DNA from: Eubacterium limosum
GTDB lineage: Bacteria; Bacillota; Clostridia; Eubacteriales; Eubacteriaceae
NCBI RefSeq assembly: GCF_000807675.2
Contig: NZ_CP019962.1
Span: 1,612,001 to 1,676,000, forward strand
Length of the DNA stretch: 64,000 bases
Direction of reading: 5' to 3'
Positions within the stretch are counted from its first letter, which is position 1. The number at the start of each line of letters is the position of its first letter. The position numbers and the translations under genes are program-made. The notes beneath the pieces are model-generated. The model saw nothing but the letters and a program-made list of their open reading frames with translations. It searched no databases and was not told the DNA's origin. This document shows positions 28,100 through 36,011 of the stretch, piece by piece.

Positions 28100-28143
28100 C
28101 CACCATCAATGGTCTCCCAATGTATTGATGGTGGTATTTTTTT
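28100..28143 (+). terminator. Orphan intrinsic terminator
   Basis: CCACCATCAAT and ATTGATGGTGG form a perfect 11-bp stem, followed by TATTTTTTT. The nearest upstream gene already has its own terminator more than 400 bases earlier. Confidence 0.88.
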
Positions 28144-28172
28144 AAGAAATTTTAAAAAAATTTGAAAATATC

Positions 28173-28201
28173 TTGACAGAAAATGTTATAGGGTGTATAT
28201 T
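28173..28201 (+). promoter_or_regulatory. Sigma-A promoter of the crotonase operon
   Basis: TTGACA at 28173-28178 and TATATT at 28196-28201, 17 bases apart. It gives a leader of about 150 bases before the crotonase ATG. Confidence 0.8.
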
Positions 28202-28207
28202 ATAGCC

Positions 28208-28358
28208 AACAAGTAATTTGCATACAAAGTATTTCTGTAAGGAAACGTCGAAAGACGATTTTTTATAGCTTATATAATTTGCGTGCTATCTATTTTCACA
28301 CAAAGTATGTACATCCAAGATTTTTACATAAAATAGATTATTTTTAGGGGGTTCTAAA
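28208..28358 (+). promoter_or_regulatory. Long 5' leader of the crotonase operon with repeated motifs
   Basis: The leader carries ACAAAGTAT twice (28224-28232 and 28300-28308) and TAATTTGC twice. A CGTC-GAAA-GACG mini-hairpin followed by six T lies near 28247-28265. ATAC-AAA-GTAT at 28222-28232 is palindromic. These may be regulator sites or a weak attenuator. No known riboswitch class is recognised. Confidence 0.4.
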
Positions 28359-29135
28359 ATGAACAATTTATTATTTAATGTGGAAAATGAAGTTGGTGTG
28401 ATTACAATTAATCGTCCAAAAGCGCTCAATGCTCTGAATAGCGAAACACTTTCAGAATTAAAGCAACTTGTGAGTGAAATCGAAAAACGTAAAGACATTA
28501 AGGTTGTAATCGTAACCGGGTCTGGCGAGAAAGCTTTTGTTGCAGGTGCAGATATTGCAGAAATGGTGAATGGCACTCCGGTAGAAGGACGGCAAATGTG
28601 TCTGCTGGCTCATGAAGCGTTTGCTAAGCTTGAAAATATCCCGCAGGTAACCATCGCAGCGGTTAACGGCTATGCTTTAGGGGGCGGTTGTGAGCTGTCT
28701 ATGGCCTGCGATATTCGTATTGCAGCTGATAATGCGAAGTTTGCTCAGCCTGAGGTAAATCTTGGTATCATTCCTGGCTTTGGAGGAACTCAACGTTTAC
28801 CGAGACTTGTAGGAAAAGGGAGAGCGAAAGAACTGATTTTTACAACTGATCAAATTGATGCACAGGAAGCGTACCGGATTGGGTTAGCAAACAAAGTCGT
28901 TCCAAAGGATGAACTAATGAGCACCTGCTTGAAAATGGCAGAAAAAATTATCAGTAAAGCAAGCTATGCGGTGACACTGGCAAAATCTGCTATCAATACC
29001 GGCATGGATGTTGACTTGGCTTCAGGTTGCAGATTTGAATCAGATCTTTTTGGTCTGGCGTTTTCTACAAATGACAAAAAAGAGGGTATGAGTGCGTTCC
29101 TGGAAAAAAGAAAAGCAGATTTGAAGGATTTTTAG
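28359..29135 (+). CDS. crt: Enoyl-CoA hydratase/crotonase (3-hydroxybutyryl-CoA dehydratase type)
   Basis: A 258-residue crotonase that hydrates or dehydrates a short 2-enoyl-/3-hydroxyacyl-CoA. The oxyanion-hole segment is AFVAGADIAEM (about 61-71). GYALGGGCELSMACD contains the first catalytic Glu and PEVNLGIIPGFGGTQRL contains the second. Both are intact. GGGG-type ribosome site before the ATG. It opens a unit with a CoA-transferase and an acyl-CoA dehydrogenase, 9 and 43 bases apart. The true substrate could be crotonyl-CoA or another short acyl group, such as one made from a carnitine-type compound; the sequence does not decide. Confidence 0.88.
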   Translation: MNNLLFNVENEVGVITINRPKALNALNSETLSELKQLVSEIEKRKDIKVVIVTGSGEKAFVAGADIAEMVNGTPVEGRQMCLLAHEAFAKLENIPQVTIAAVNGYALGGGCELSMACDIRIAADNAKFAQPEVNLGIIPGFGGTQRLPRLVGKGRAKELIFTTDQIDAQEAYRIGLANKVVPKDELMSTCLKMAEKIISKASYAVTLAKSAINTGMDVDLASGCRFESDLFGLAFSTNDKKEGMSAFLEKRKADLKDF

Positions 29136-29144
29136 GGTGATGAG

Positions 29145-30701
29145 ATGAAACATATACCTGTTTTAAAACCCAAACAAGCAGCAGATCTGGTTCAAAATAA
29201 TCAAACTATCGTCACAGGAGGTTTTGTTGGGAGCTGCTGTCCTGAAACGCTGACAAGAGCATTGGAAAAGCGCTTTCTGGAAACAGGGGAACCTAAGAAC
29301 CTTACATTGATTTACGCAGCGGCCCAGGGAAACCGGGATGGCAGCGGGGCTGACCACTTTGCCCATGAGGGCATGGTAAAACGTGTTATCGGCGGTCATT
29401 GGAATATGGTTCCTCAGCTTGGAACCATGGTAATTGATAATAAAATTGAAGGCTACAATCTGCCACAGGGAACCATTTCTCAGCTTTTCAGAGATATTGC
29501 GGGGAACCGTGTCGGAACAATTACACATGTTGGTTTAAACACCTTTGTTGACCCCAGAAATCAGGGTGGAAAATTAAATGAGATCACTAAAGATGACATT
29601 GTCGAGCTGATTGACATCAATGGACAGGAAAAATTACTTTACAAAGCCTTTCCAGTCAATGTTGCTTTTTTAAGGGGAAGCTATGCTGACGAATATGGCA
29701 ATGTTACAGTCGAAAATGAGGTCGCTTCTCTTGAGGCAACCTCCATCGCTCAGGCAGCTAAAAACAGCGGTGGAAAAGTAGTGGTACAGGTCGAAAAAAT
29801 TGTAAAGGGTGGTACCCTTGATCCCAGATTGGTGAAAATCCCCCGGATTTATGTTGATGCAGTCGTGGTTGCAGAAGAAGGAGACCACCAGCAGTGTTTT
29901 GGACATCCTTTTGACGCCTCACTGACAGGTGCAACACAGTCACCGCTTGGTGATACAAAAGCAGACTGTATGTGTACAAAAAAGATTATTGGAAGACGGG
30001 CCGCCCTTGAACTTATGGAGGACAGTGTCGTCAATCTTGGAATTGGTATACCTGAGTATATTTCTCGTGTTGCAAATGAAGAAGGAATTGGCGATTATAT
30101 GACGTTGACTGTTGAAGCCGGTCCGATTGGCGGTGTGCCCCAAGGGGGATCACAGTTTGGAGCAGCGCTCAATCCAGAGTGCATTCTGGATCAGGCTTAT
30201 CAGTTTGATTTTTATGACGGTGGTGGAGTCGACCTGGCATTTTTGGGACTGGCCCAGGCAGATGAAAAAGGGAATATTAACGTTTCCAAATTTGGTCCAA
30301 GAATTGCAGGTTGTGGTGGATTTATCAATATCACACAAAACGCAAAGAAGGTTTACTTCTGTGGTACGTTTACCGCTGGAGGGCTAAAGACCGAGATTAA
30401 AGACGGGAAAATCAAAATTATCCAGGAAGGTAAATCTAAGAAATTCATAACCGAGGTAGAACAGATTACCTTCAGTGGAGATTACGCTAATAAAACCGGT
30501 CAGCCGGTTATGTATATTACTGAACGCGCTGTTTTTGAACTGAGAAAAGACGGCGTATATCTCATTGAAATCGCCCCGGGAATTGATTTGCAGAAAGATG
30601 TTCTCGATCAAATGGATTTTGCACCTAAAATGGATGGAGAGCCGGCGCTCATGGACTGGCGGATTTTCCGGGACGAGTTGATGGGAATAAAAGGCAATTA
30701 A
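29145..30701 (+). CDS. Fused-subunit acyl-CoA:acetate CoA-transferase (class I)
   Basis: A 518-residue CoA-transferase with both halves in one chain, like propionate CoA-transferase and YdiF. The N-terminal half has the glycine-rich VTGGFVGSCCPE, and the C-terminal half has GIGIPEYISRVANEEG. The catalytic Glu lies in TVEAGPIGG, followed by PQGGSQFG. It moves CoA between an acyl-CoA and a free acid, so an incoming acid is activated without ATP. Between a crotonase and an acyl-CoA dehydrogenase it probably activates the pathway's acid or releases its product. The GTG-ATG region after crt has GGTGATGAG, so coupling is likely. Confidence 0.9.
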   Translation: MKHIPVLKPKQAADLVQNNQTIVTGGFVGSCCPETLTRALEKRFLETGEPKNLTLIYAAAQGNRDGSGADHFAHEGMVKRVIGGHWNMVPQLGTMVIDNKIEGYNLPQGTISQLFRDIAGNRVGTITHVGLNTFVDPRNQGGKLNEITKDDIVELIDINGQEKLLYKAFPVNVAFLRGSYADEYGNVTVENEVASLEATSIAQAAKNSGGKVVVQVEKIVKGGTLDPRLVKIPRIYVDAVVVAEEGDHQQCFGHPFDASLTGATQSPLGDTKADCMCTKKIIGRRAALELMEDSVVNLGIGIPEYISRVANEEGIGDYMTLTVEAGPIGGVPQGGSQFGAALNPECILDQAYQFDFYDGGGVDLAFLGLAQADEKGNINVSKFGPRIAGCGGFINITQNAKKVYFCGTFTAGGLKTEIKDGKIKIIQEGKSKKFITEVEQITFSGDYANKTGQPVMYITERAVFELRKDGVYLIEIAPGIDLQKDVLDQMDFAPKMDGEPALMDWRIFRDELMGIKGN

Positions 30702-30744
30702 AAAGTTTTTAAATATTAAAAGATATATAAAGGAGTTTTTTAAA

Positions 30745-31884
30745 ATGGATTTTCAGTTAGATGATAAAAGATTGGCATTGCAGAAGGCAGTACAGGAATT
30801 TGCGGAAAAAGAATTATTGCCAGGTGTCCGGGAAAGAGACGAGACAAGCACTTTCCCGGTTGACGCTTATAAAAAAATGGGCGAAATGGGGCTGATTGGC
30901 CTTCCTTATCCAAAAGAATACGGCGGACAGGGCGGAGATTACCTTGATTACGCCATTGCCGTTGAAGAAATTGCCAAGATTGACGGATCTGTTGCTATTT
31001 CCTACTCAGTATCGACCTCTCTTTATGGCGGAAGTGTGTCAAACGCTGCTTCAGAAGAACAGAAAAGAGAATTTTTACCATCGGTACTATCTGGTCAGAG
31101 CTTTGGCGCTTTTGGTCTGACAGAACCTAACGCAGGCTCGGATGCAGGCGGATGCATTACCACAGCCACCAGAGAAGGAGACCACTATATTTTAAATGGT
31201 GCTAAGTGTTTTAATACAAACGGGCCTTTAGCAGATTATTTTGCAGTTTACGCTTTAACTCAGCCAGAAAAGAAAGCAAAAGGCTTGTCCTGCTTCTTAG
31301 TCAAAAAAGGCACTCCAGGATTTTCGATCGGAAAAATTGAAGATAAAATGGGGATTCGTGCCGCACAGGTGTCTGAGCTCATCTTTGATAACTGTAAAAT
31401 TCCGGCAGAAAATCTGATGGGTGAAGAAGGACAGGGCTTTAAGGTAGCCATGAAAACCCTTGACGGCGGCCGCATTGGCGTTGCAGCACAGGGGTTGGGC
31501 CTTGCCGAAGGCGCATTCGAGATTGCCCGCAAATATTTAATGCAGCGTGAGCAGTTTGGAAAACCACTGTATAAGAACCAGTACCTTGCATTTAAAATGG
31601 TCGAACTGGAATGTCAGATTGAACAGGCGCGATTAATGCTCTACAAAGCAGCGTTGGATAAATCTGAGGGAAGACCTTATACTTTATCAGCTGCAAAAGC
31701 AAAACTCCTTTGTACCGATGCTGCAATGCATGTTACGACAGAAGCGGTACAAATGCTTGGTGGTAACGGATATATGAAAGACTACCATGTCGAACGAATG
31801 ATGCGGGACGCTAAGATCACTCAGATTTACGAAGGAACCAATGAAATCCAGAAATTGGTTATCAGCGGACAATTGTTTAGATAA
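30745..31884 (+). CDS. Acyl-CoA dehydrogenase
   Basis: A 379-residue FAD enzyme of the short-chain type that oxidises acyl-CoA to 2-enoyl-CoA, or in anaerobes runs in reverse with electron bifurcation. FGLTEPNAGSDAGG is the flavin-binding signature, and a second ACD signature lies at QMLGGNGYMKDYHVERMMRD. The catalytic Glu is in YEGTNEIQ near the C-terminus. AAAGGAG precedes the ATG. No etfA/etfB genes are adjacent, unlike in bcd operons, so its electron carrier must be encoded elsewhere. A terminator follows, then a MarR gene. Confidence 0.92.
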   Translation: MDFQLDDKRLALQKAVQEFAEKELLPGVRERDETSTFPVDAYKKMGEMGLIGLPYPKEYGGQGGDYLDYAIAVEEIAKIDGSVAISYSVSTSLYGGSVSNAASEEQKREFLPSVLSGQSFGAFGLTEPNAGSDAGGCITTATREGDHYILNGAKCFNTNGPLADYFAVYALTQPEKKAKGLSCFLVKKGTPGFSIGKIEDKMGIRAAQVSELIFDNCKIPAENLMGEEGQGFKVAMKTLDGGRIGVAAQGLGLAEGAFEIARKYLMQREQFGKPLYKNQYLAFKMVELECQIEQARLMLYKAALDKSEGRPYTLSAAKAKLLCTDAAMHVTTEAVQMLGGNGYMKDYHVERMMRDAKITQIYEGTNEIQKLVISGQLFR

Positions 31885-31965
31885 TAATTCTTATGACACC
31901 TCTTTTATAAAATGTTATATGCTTGATGTAAGAATCCTTTATTACAGATTTTTACATAGAACCCC

Positions 31966-32000
31966 AAAACTCCTGATGGTTTTACCAATCAGGAGTTTTT
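31966..32000 (+). terminator. Intrinsic terminator of the crotonase operon
   Basis: AAAACTCCTGAT and ATCAGGAGTTTT form a 12-bp stem, then TT. Confidence 0.9.
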
Positions 32001-32012
32001 GCGCGAATTCAA

Positions 32013-32041
32013 TTGACAAAAAACAGAGGATAAAATATAAT
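32013..32041 (+). promoter_or_regulatory. Consensus sigma-A promoter of the MarR gene
   Basis: TTGACA at 32013-32018 and TATAAT at 32036-32041, exactly 17 bases apart. TATTTCTGTAA at 32057-32067, just downstream, also occurs in the crotonase leader. Confidence 0.85.
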
Positions 32042-32093
32042 TATTTAGAATGTAAATATTTCTGTAACAAAAGAATTAGAATAGAGGATTTTT

Positions 32094-32516
32094 ATGGAAT
32101 TACAAGATTGTATAAATTTTTTATTGACAACAGCCCAGCATAATGTTTTTCAGTACCTAAGCCAAAAGCTGGCGCCTTATGATATTACGCCTTCACAGTA
32201 TGGGGTGTTGAACTGCTTATGGGGGCGGGAGCACAATACACCAAAGCAGATCGCGGACACCCTATGTCTTGAAACCTCTACGATTTCAGGGGTTCTGGAC
32301 AGGATGCAGAAAAAAGGACTGATTGACCGTATTGTCAATGTAGAGGATCGCAGAGAAGTCCAGGTGATTGCGACAGAAAAGGGGAATCTTCTGGAAGAAC
32401 CTGTTTTGAAAATCATTGAAGAGGTTAATATAGAGGCGCTAAAGGATTTGGACAGCACACAGCAGGAGGAGCTTAAAACCTATTTGCGGATTATTGCGAA
32501 TGGAGATTTTAAATAA
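32094..32516 (+). CDS. MarR family transcriptional regulator
   Basis: A 140-residue winged-helix repressor-type protein. The helix-turn-helix runs through ITPSQYGVLNCLWGREHNTPKQIADTLCLETSTISGVLDRMQKKGLI, split here as residues about 29-75. The wing holds the conserved VEDRREVQV with its Asp-Arg. MarR proteins usually repress a neighbouring operon and release on ligand. The adjacent crotonase-CoA-transferase-dehydrogenase operon is the obvious target, and a shared 11-base motif supports that. The ligand might be an acyl-CoA or a free acid (inference). Confidence 0.88.
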   Translation: MELQDCINFLLTTAQHNVFQYLSQKLAPYDITPSQYGVLNCLWGREHNTPKQIADTLCLETSTISGVLDRMQKKGLIDRIVNVEDRREVQVIATEKGNLLEEPVLKIIEEVNIEALKDLDSTQQEELKTYLRIIANGDFK

Positions 32517-32534
32517 AGGTTCATTTTAAGGATG

Positions 32535-32568
32535 AAAGCACACAGGCAATTCCCCTGTGTGCTTTTTT
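32535..32568 (+). terminator. Intrinsic terminator after the MarR gene
   Basis: AAAGCACACAGG pairs with CCTGTGTGCTTT, followed by TTT. Confidence 0.9.
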
Positions 32569-32570
32569 GC

Positions 32571-32599
32571 TGTACATTAAAGTGGTTTTCGTATATAAT
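32571..32599 (+). promoter_or_regulatory. Possible promoter of the NSS transporter gene
   Basis: TGTACA at 32571-32576 and TATAAT at 32594-32599 with 17 bases between. Confidence 0.5.
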
Positions 32600-32684
32600 A
32601 AAAAATTGGTGCGTTAAAAGGCAATAAAACAGCCTTTAAAAATTGAAGCACATAAATTTAAGAGTGAGGAGCGTTTTTGATTTA

Positions 32685-34043
32685 GTGGAGAATCGAAAGA
32701 GAAGTCAGTTTTCAGGAAAGCTTGGTTTTGTATTGGCCGCTGCGGGTTCGGCAGTTGGACTCGGCAATATATGGCGCTTTCCATATTACGCCGCAAAGTA
32801 TGGCGGCGGTGCATTTATTTTAGTTTATATTATTTTAGCGGTGACCTTTGGTTACACTTTGATGACAACAGAGATTGCGATTGGGCGTAAAACCCGGCTG
32901 AGCCCCATTGGCGCTTATAAAAAATTGAATTCAAGGTCAGCCTTTATTGGTGTTTTTGCAGTCGTGGTTGCAGCGATTATTACACCGTATTACAGCGTGA
33001 TTGGTGGATGGGTTATTAAATATCTGGCTGTTTTTGCGACTGGCGGGATGACAGAGGCAGCAACCGATACTTTCTTTTCAAATTATATCAGTACAAGCGC
33101 AGAGCCTATTATCTGGATGGGGCTTTTTATTTTAATCGGAGCTGTTATCCTGTTTGGTGGAGTTAAGGGCGGAATTGAGAGAGCCAGCAAGATACTGATG
33201 CCTGTTCTGGTCCTTCTGACGGTTTTTCTGGCCGGTTATTCATTTACGCTGCCAGGGGCTCTCGATGGCTTTAAATATCTTTTAATTCCTGACTTTTCGA
33301 GATTTTCAATTATGGGTGTGGTAGCCGCCATGGGACAGATGTTTTACTCGATGTCTCTCGGGATGGCCATTATGGTTACCTATGGATCATATATGAAAAA
33401 GGATGAAAACATTGAGAAGTGCGTCGGTCAGATTGAAATTTTTGATACGGGTATTGCAATACTGGCAGCAATGATGATTGTTCCAGCTGTTTTCGCATTT
33501 TCGGGTGGAGATCCAAGTGCGCTGAACGCAGGTCCTGGCCTTATGTTTATTACTTTACCTAAGGTGTTTGCTTCCATGCCAATGGGTGGTGCCATTGGGG
33601 CGATTTTCTTTGCCTTAGTGCTTTTTGCGGCGCTCACCTCAGTTATTTCCTTAATGGAGGCAATTATCAGTGCTGTATGTGATCAGTTTAAGCTGCCGAG
33701 AAAGAACGCTGTTTTTATGGTGGCGCTGCTTTGTTTTGTTGTCGGTATGGCGCCAAGTCTTGGTTTTGGCCTATGGGACAGTGTTCAGATATTTGGTCTG
33801 CAAATTCTTGACTTTATGGACTTTGCATCCAATTATATTCTGATGCCTTTAGGCTCCTGCCTGACATGTGTTTTGGTTGGATGGATTATCAAACCAGATT
33901 TTGTTCTGAGTGAGCTTAAATCTTCAGGCGAATTTAAAAGAGAGAAGCTTTATATTTTTATGCTCAAATACATTGCGCCGGTCTTTACTATTGCCATTAT
34001 GATAGCCTATATACTGGATACCTTTAAAATAATAAAGCTTTAA
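32685..34043 (+). CDS. Sodium-dependent transporter, NSS (SNF) family
   Basis: A 452-residue symporter with about 11-12 membrane helices. The family signature GSAVGLGNIWRFPYYAAKYGGGAF is seen near the N-terminus (first two segments, unwound TM1 that binds sodium and substrate). TM6 and TM8 sodium-site-like stretches follow. Bacterial NSS proteins bring in amino acids such as Trp, Tyr or Leu, or tryptophan-like amines, with sodium. The substrate here is unknown. The start is uncertain: GTG 32685 has GAGGAG 13 bases upstream, while a TTG at 32643 would add 14 residues but lacks a ribosome site. It is an independent unit. Confidence 0.9.
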   Translation: MENRKRSQFSGKLGFVLAAAGSAVGLGNIWRFPYYAAKYGGGAFILVYIILAVTFGYTLMTTEIAIGRKTRLSPIGAYKKLNSRSAFIGVFAVVVAAIITPYYSVIGGWVIKYLAVFATGGMTEAATDTFFSNYISTSAEPIIWMGLFILIGAVILFGGVKGGIERASKILMPVLVLLTVFLAGYSFTLPGALDGFKYLLIPDFSRFSIMGVVAAMGQMFYSMSLGMAIMVTYGSYMKKDENIEKCVGQIEIFDTGIAILAAMMIVPAVFAFSGGDPSALNAGPGLMFITLPKVFASMPMGGAIGAIFFALVLFAALTSVISLMEAIISAVCDQFKLPRKNAVFMVALLCFVVGMAPSLGFGLWDSVQIFGLQILDFMDFASNYILMPLGSCLTCVLVGWIIKPDFVLSELKSSGEFKREKLYIFMLKYIAPVFTIAIMIAYILDTFKIIKL

Positions 34044-34057
34044 AAAATGGAGAAAAG

Positions 34058-34702
34058 ATGCTGGGGCTAATTTTTCTGGTGCTGCTTTTTGCTGCGGTGA
34101 TAAGCTTTAATCAGTATATTAAAAATAGAAAGAAATATAAAGCGGGCGAAATGGGCGAAACAGAAATTCACCAGCTTCTTAATCAAGCAGCGCCCAGAAG
34201 TAGTGTGATTCTACGAAATCTCTATCTGCCTACAGCCAGAGGAACCACAGAGATTGATCTTCTTTTGCTTAGCCGAAAGGGAATATTTGTTTTTGAAATT
34301 AAAAATTACCGAGGCAATATCTATGGAGACGAACGGTATAATGAGTGGGTTAAGGTTCTGCGTAATGGCAAAAAGGTTCCTTTCTATAATCCTGTATGGC
34401 AAAATGAAGGTCATATCCGGGCATTATTGCGTTTGCTTCCAGAAATTAATCTGCGGTTTGTTTATTCATGTATTGTATTCTGCGGCAGCAGTGAAATAAA
34501 AAGAGTGAAGACTAAAAATTGCAGGGTTCAGGTTTTAAAGGATACAGATTTAAAAAGGAAGCTGAAATGGAAGCTCCGCTTCCGTTTTAATAAGTTTTCG
34601 GGAAAAGAGCTGGCATTTTTTGAAAGGCGGCTCCAGGAATTTACAAATATGAACGGCCGGGTAAGGCGAAAACATAAAAAACAGGTAAAGAGCTTAAAAT
34701 GA
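34058..34702 (+). CDS. Membrane-anchored NERD-domain protein (putative nuclease)
   Basis: A 214-residue protein with an N-terminal membrane helix (about 1-20), a short basic stretch, and then a NERD domain (about 31-150). The domain opens with GEMGETEIHQLL and contains TEIDLLLLSRKGIFVFEIKNYRG. That segment holds the D and E-x-K residues of the PD-(D/E)xK nuclease-like core, so the active site looks intact. YNPVWQNEGHIRAL is another family signature. The tail is very basic (many Lys and Arg) and could bind nucleic acid. A nuclease role is inferred from the fold. A longer relative follows. Confidence 0.82.
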   Translation: MLGLIFLVLLFAAVISFNQYIKNRKKYKAGEMGETEIHQLLNQAAPRSSVILRNLYLPTARGTTEIDLLLLSRKGIFVFEIKNYRGNIYGDERYNEWVKVLRNGKKVPFYNPVWQNEGHIRALLRLLPEINLRFVYSCIVFCGSSEIKRVKTKNCRVQVLKDTDLKRKLKWKLRFRFNKFSGKELAFFERRLQEFTNMNGRVRRKHKKQVKSLK

Positions 34703-34739
34703 CAGCACTCAGCCTGATAAACTCAAGAACCTGATGAAA

Positions 34740-34776
34740 CAGGCTGCAATAAAAATCCTGTTGCAGCCTGTTTTTT
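34740..34776 (+). terminator. Intrinsic terminator between the two NERD genes
   Basis: CAGGCTGCAA pairs with TTGCAGCCTG, then TTTTTT. Confidence 0.92.
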
Positions 34777-34822
34777 ATATGTGAAAGTATAGTATAATAA
34801 GAAAAAAGGAAGGGGGGAATAA

Positions 34823-35836
34823 ATGATGCTAAAGATATTGATGGGATTTTTTTACCTGTTGGTGCTGGTTGTTTTTGCGTTCGTGATGATAAAGTTTATA
34901 AGCCGGCGCATGAAAAATACGTTTAAGCCGCGTAAGTCAAAGATCAGCTATGCTGTCGAAATCAACCCTAAAACAGCAGCCCCCCAGCTTCTGAACCAAA
35001 TACTTTTAATGCTTCCAGGTGAGAATAATGAGGTTCTGTCACGCATGTCAATCCTTGCTGAGGATGGAAATCAGGCGGAGCTTGACGTTTTGCTGATCTG
35101 CCCAACGGGAATATATTTATTTAATTCTATCAATGAGTCCGGTTATGTTACGGGCGGCGAAGGGGACAGGCAGTGGTATATTTTGAAGGAAGATGGCAAT
35201 AGAAAGGCGTTTAAAAACCCTCTCGAGGAAAACACATATAATGTGCGGGCTCTGCTCACGCGCTACCCGGAAATTAAGGAAGAGTGGGTTCATGACTATG
35301 TTGTTTTCAGCAACCGCTGCGGGATAAGCGATTTGCGTCTGGAAACAACAGACACGGTGCTGAACAGGAAGATGCTCTTTGAGAGACTGCGCGGCCAGAT
35401 AGCAGAGCAGTCTGTTGTTTTAACACCAGATCGGATTCAGTATCTTTATAATCGGCTGAAGCTCTATACAGACGGTGAAAGCATAGCGCCGGTATCTGCC
35501 AGGAGAAAAACGGCGAACCCCGCTTATCCGGTTGAGACAGCAACAGAGATCCACGAGATCAAGGCTCCGGACCTTACGCAGTTTTCAAGAGAAGACCAAT
35601 GTCTTAAAAATAAACTGACAGCTTTTGCGAAAGAGCAAAGTCAGAGAGAGCGGATTGCCGCAGCAGAGGTTTTGGACAGGCGAAGCATTGAAAATCTGGT
35701 TAATATGAAGCCTAAAAACCGGATTGAACTGGAAACAGTTCAGGGAATGGATGAAAAACGGTGCGAAAGCTATGGAGATTCCATTATACATATTATAGAG
35801 CAGCACTATCATGAAACCATGAGCAAGTGCCAATGA
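34823..35836 (+). CDS. Membrane-anchored degenerate NERD domain with HRDC domain
   Basis: A 337-residue protein. One N-terminal membrane helix (about 5-24) is followed by a basic segment and a NERD-like domain. This aligns by eye to the preceding gene: AELDVLLICPTGIYLFNSIN against TEIDLLLLSRKGIFVFEIKN. The E-x-K pair is replaced (Asn and Ile), so nuclease activity is probably lost. From about residue 262 an HRDC-like domain appears, with LKNKLTAFAKEQ, then LDRRSIENLVNMKPKN, then ELETVQGMDEKRCESYGDSII. HRDC domains bind nucleic acid in RecQ and RNase D. GGGGGG before ATG. Function unknown; perhaps a nucleic-acid-binding partner of the neighbouring NERD protein. Confidence 0.7.
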   Translation: MMLKILMGFFYLLVLVVFAFVMIKFISRRMKNTFKPRKSKISYAVEINPKTAAPQLLNQILLMLPGENNEVLSRMSILAEDGNQAELDVLLICPTGIYLFNSINESGYVTGGEGDRQWYILKEDGNRKAFKNPLEENTYNVRALLTRYPEIKEEWVHDYVVFSNRCGISDLRLETTDTVLNRKMLFERLRGQIAEQSVVLTPDRIQYLYNRLKLYTDGESIAPVSARRKTANPAYPVETATEIHEIKAPDLTQFSREDQCLKNKLTAFAKEQSQRERIAAAEVLDRRSIENLVNMKPKNRIELETVQGMDEKRCESYGDSIIHIIEQHYHETMSKCQ

Positions 35837-35837
35837 A

Positions 35838-35866
35838 AGAGACAGTCTTTTCAGGCTGTCTTTTTT
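35838..35866 (+). terminator. Intrinsic terminator
   Basis: GACAG pairs with CTGTC, extended by A/T pairs, then TTTTTT. Short but well placed, directly after the stop. Confidence 0.65.
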
Positions 35867-36011
35867 GTGGAGTCAAAAATGAACGCTTGTTAACTAATGA
35901 TTTTATATGCGCTGTCAGCATTTACACCAGCTGTTTTTTCGCCTATAATCAAACCACCATTATCCTATCAATTACCGTGCGCACGATTGACGATAAAACT
36001 GGAGGTAAAAG

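Noticed and set aside
28086-28106. Sequence TCCCCTCTCTCCACCA resembling a tRNA 3' end, possible integration scar
   Set aside because: No T-arm or matching 5' acceptor is found upstream, the discriminator does not fit a Ser tRNA, and the CCACCA is explained by the terminator stem that begins there.
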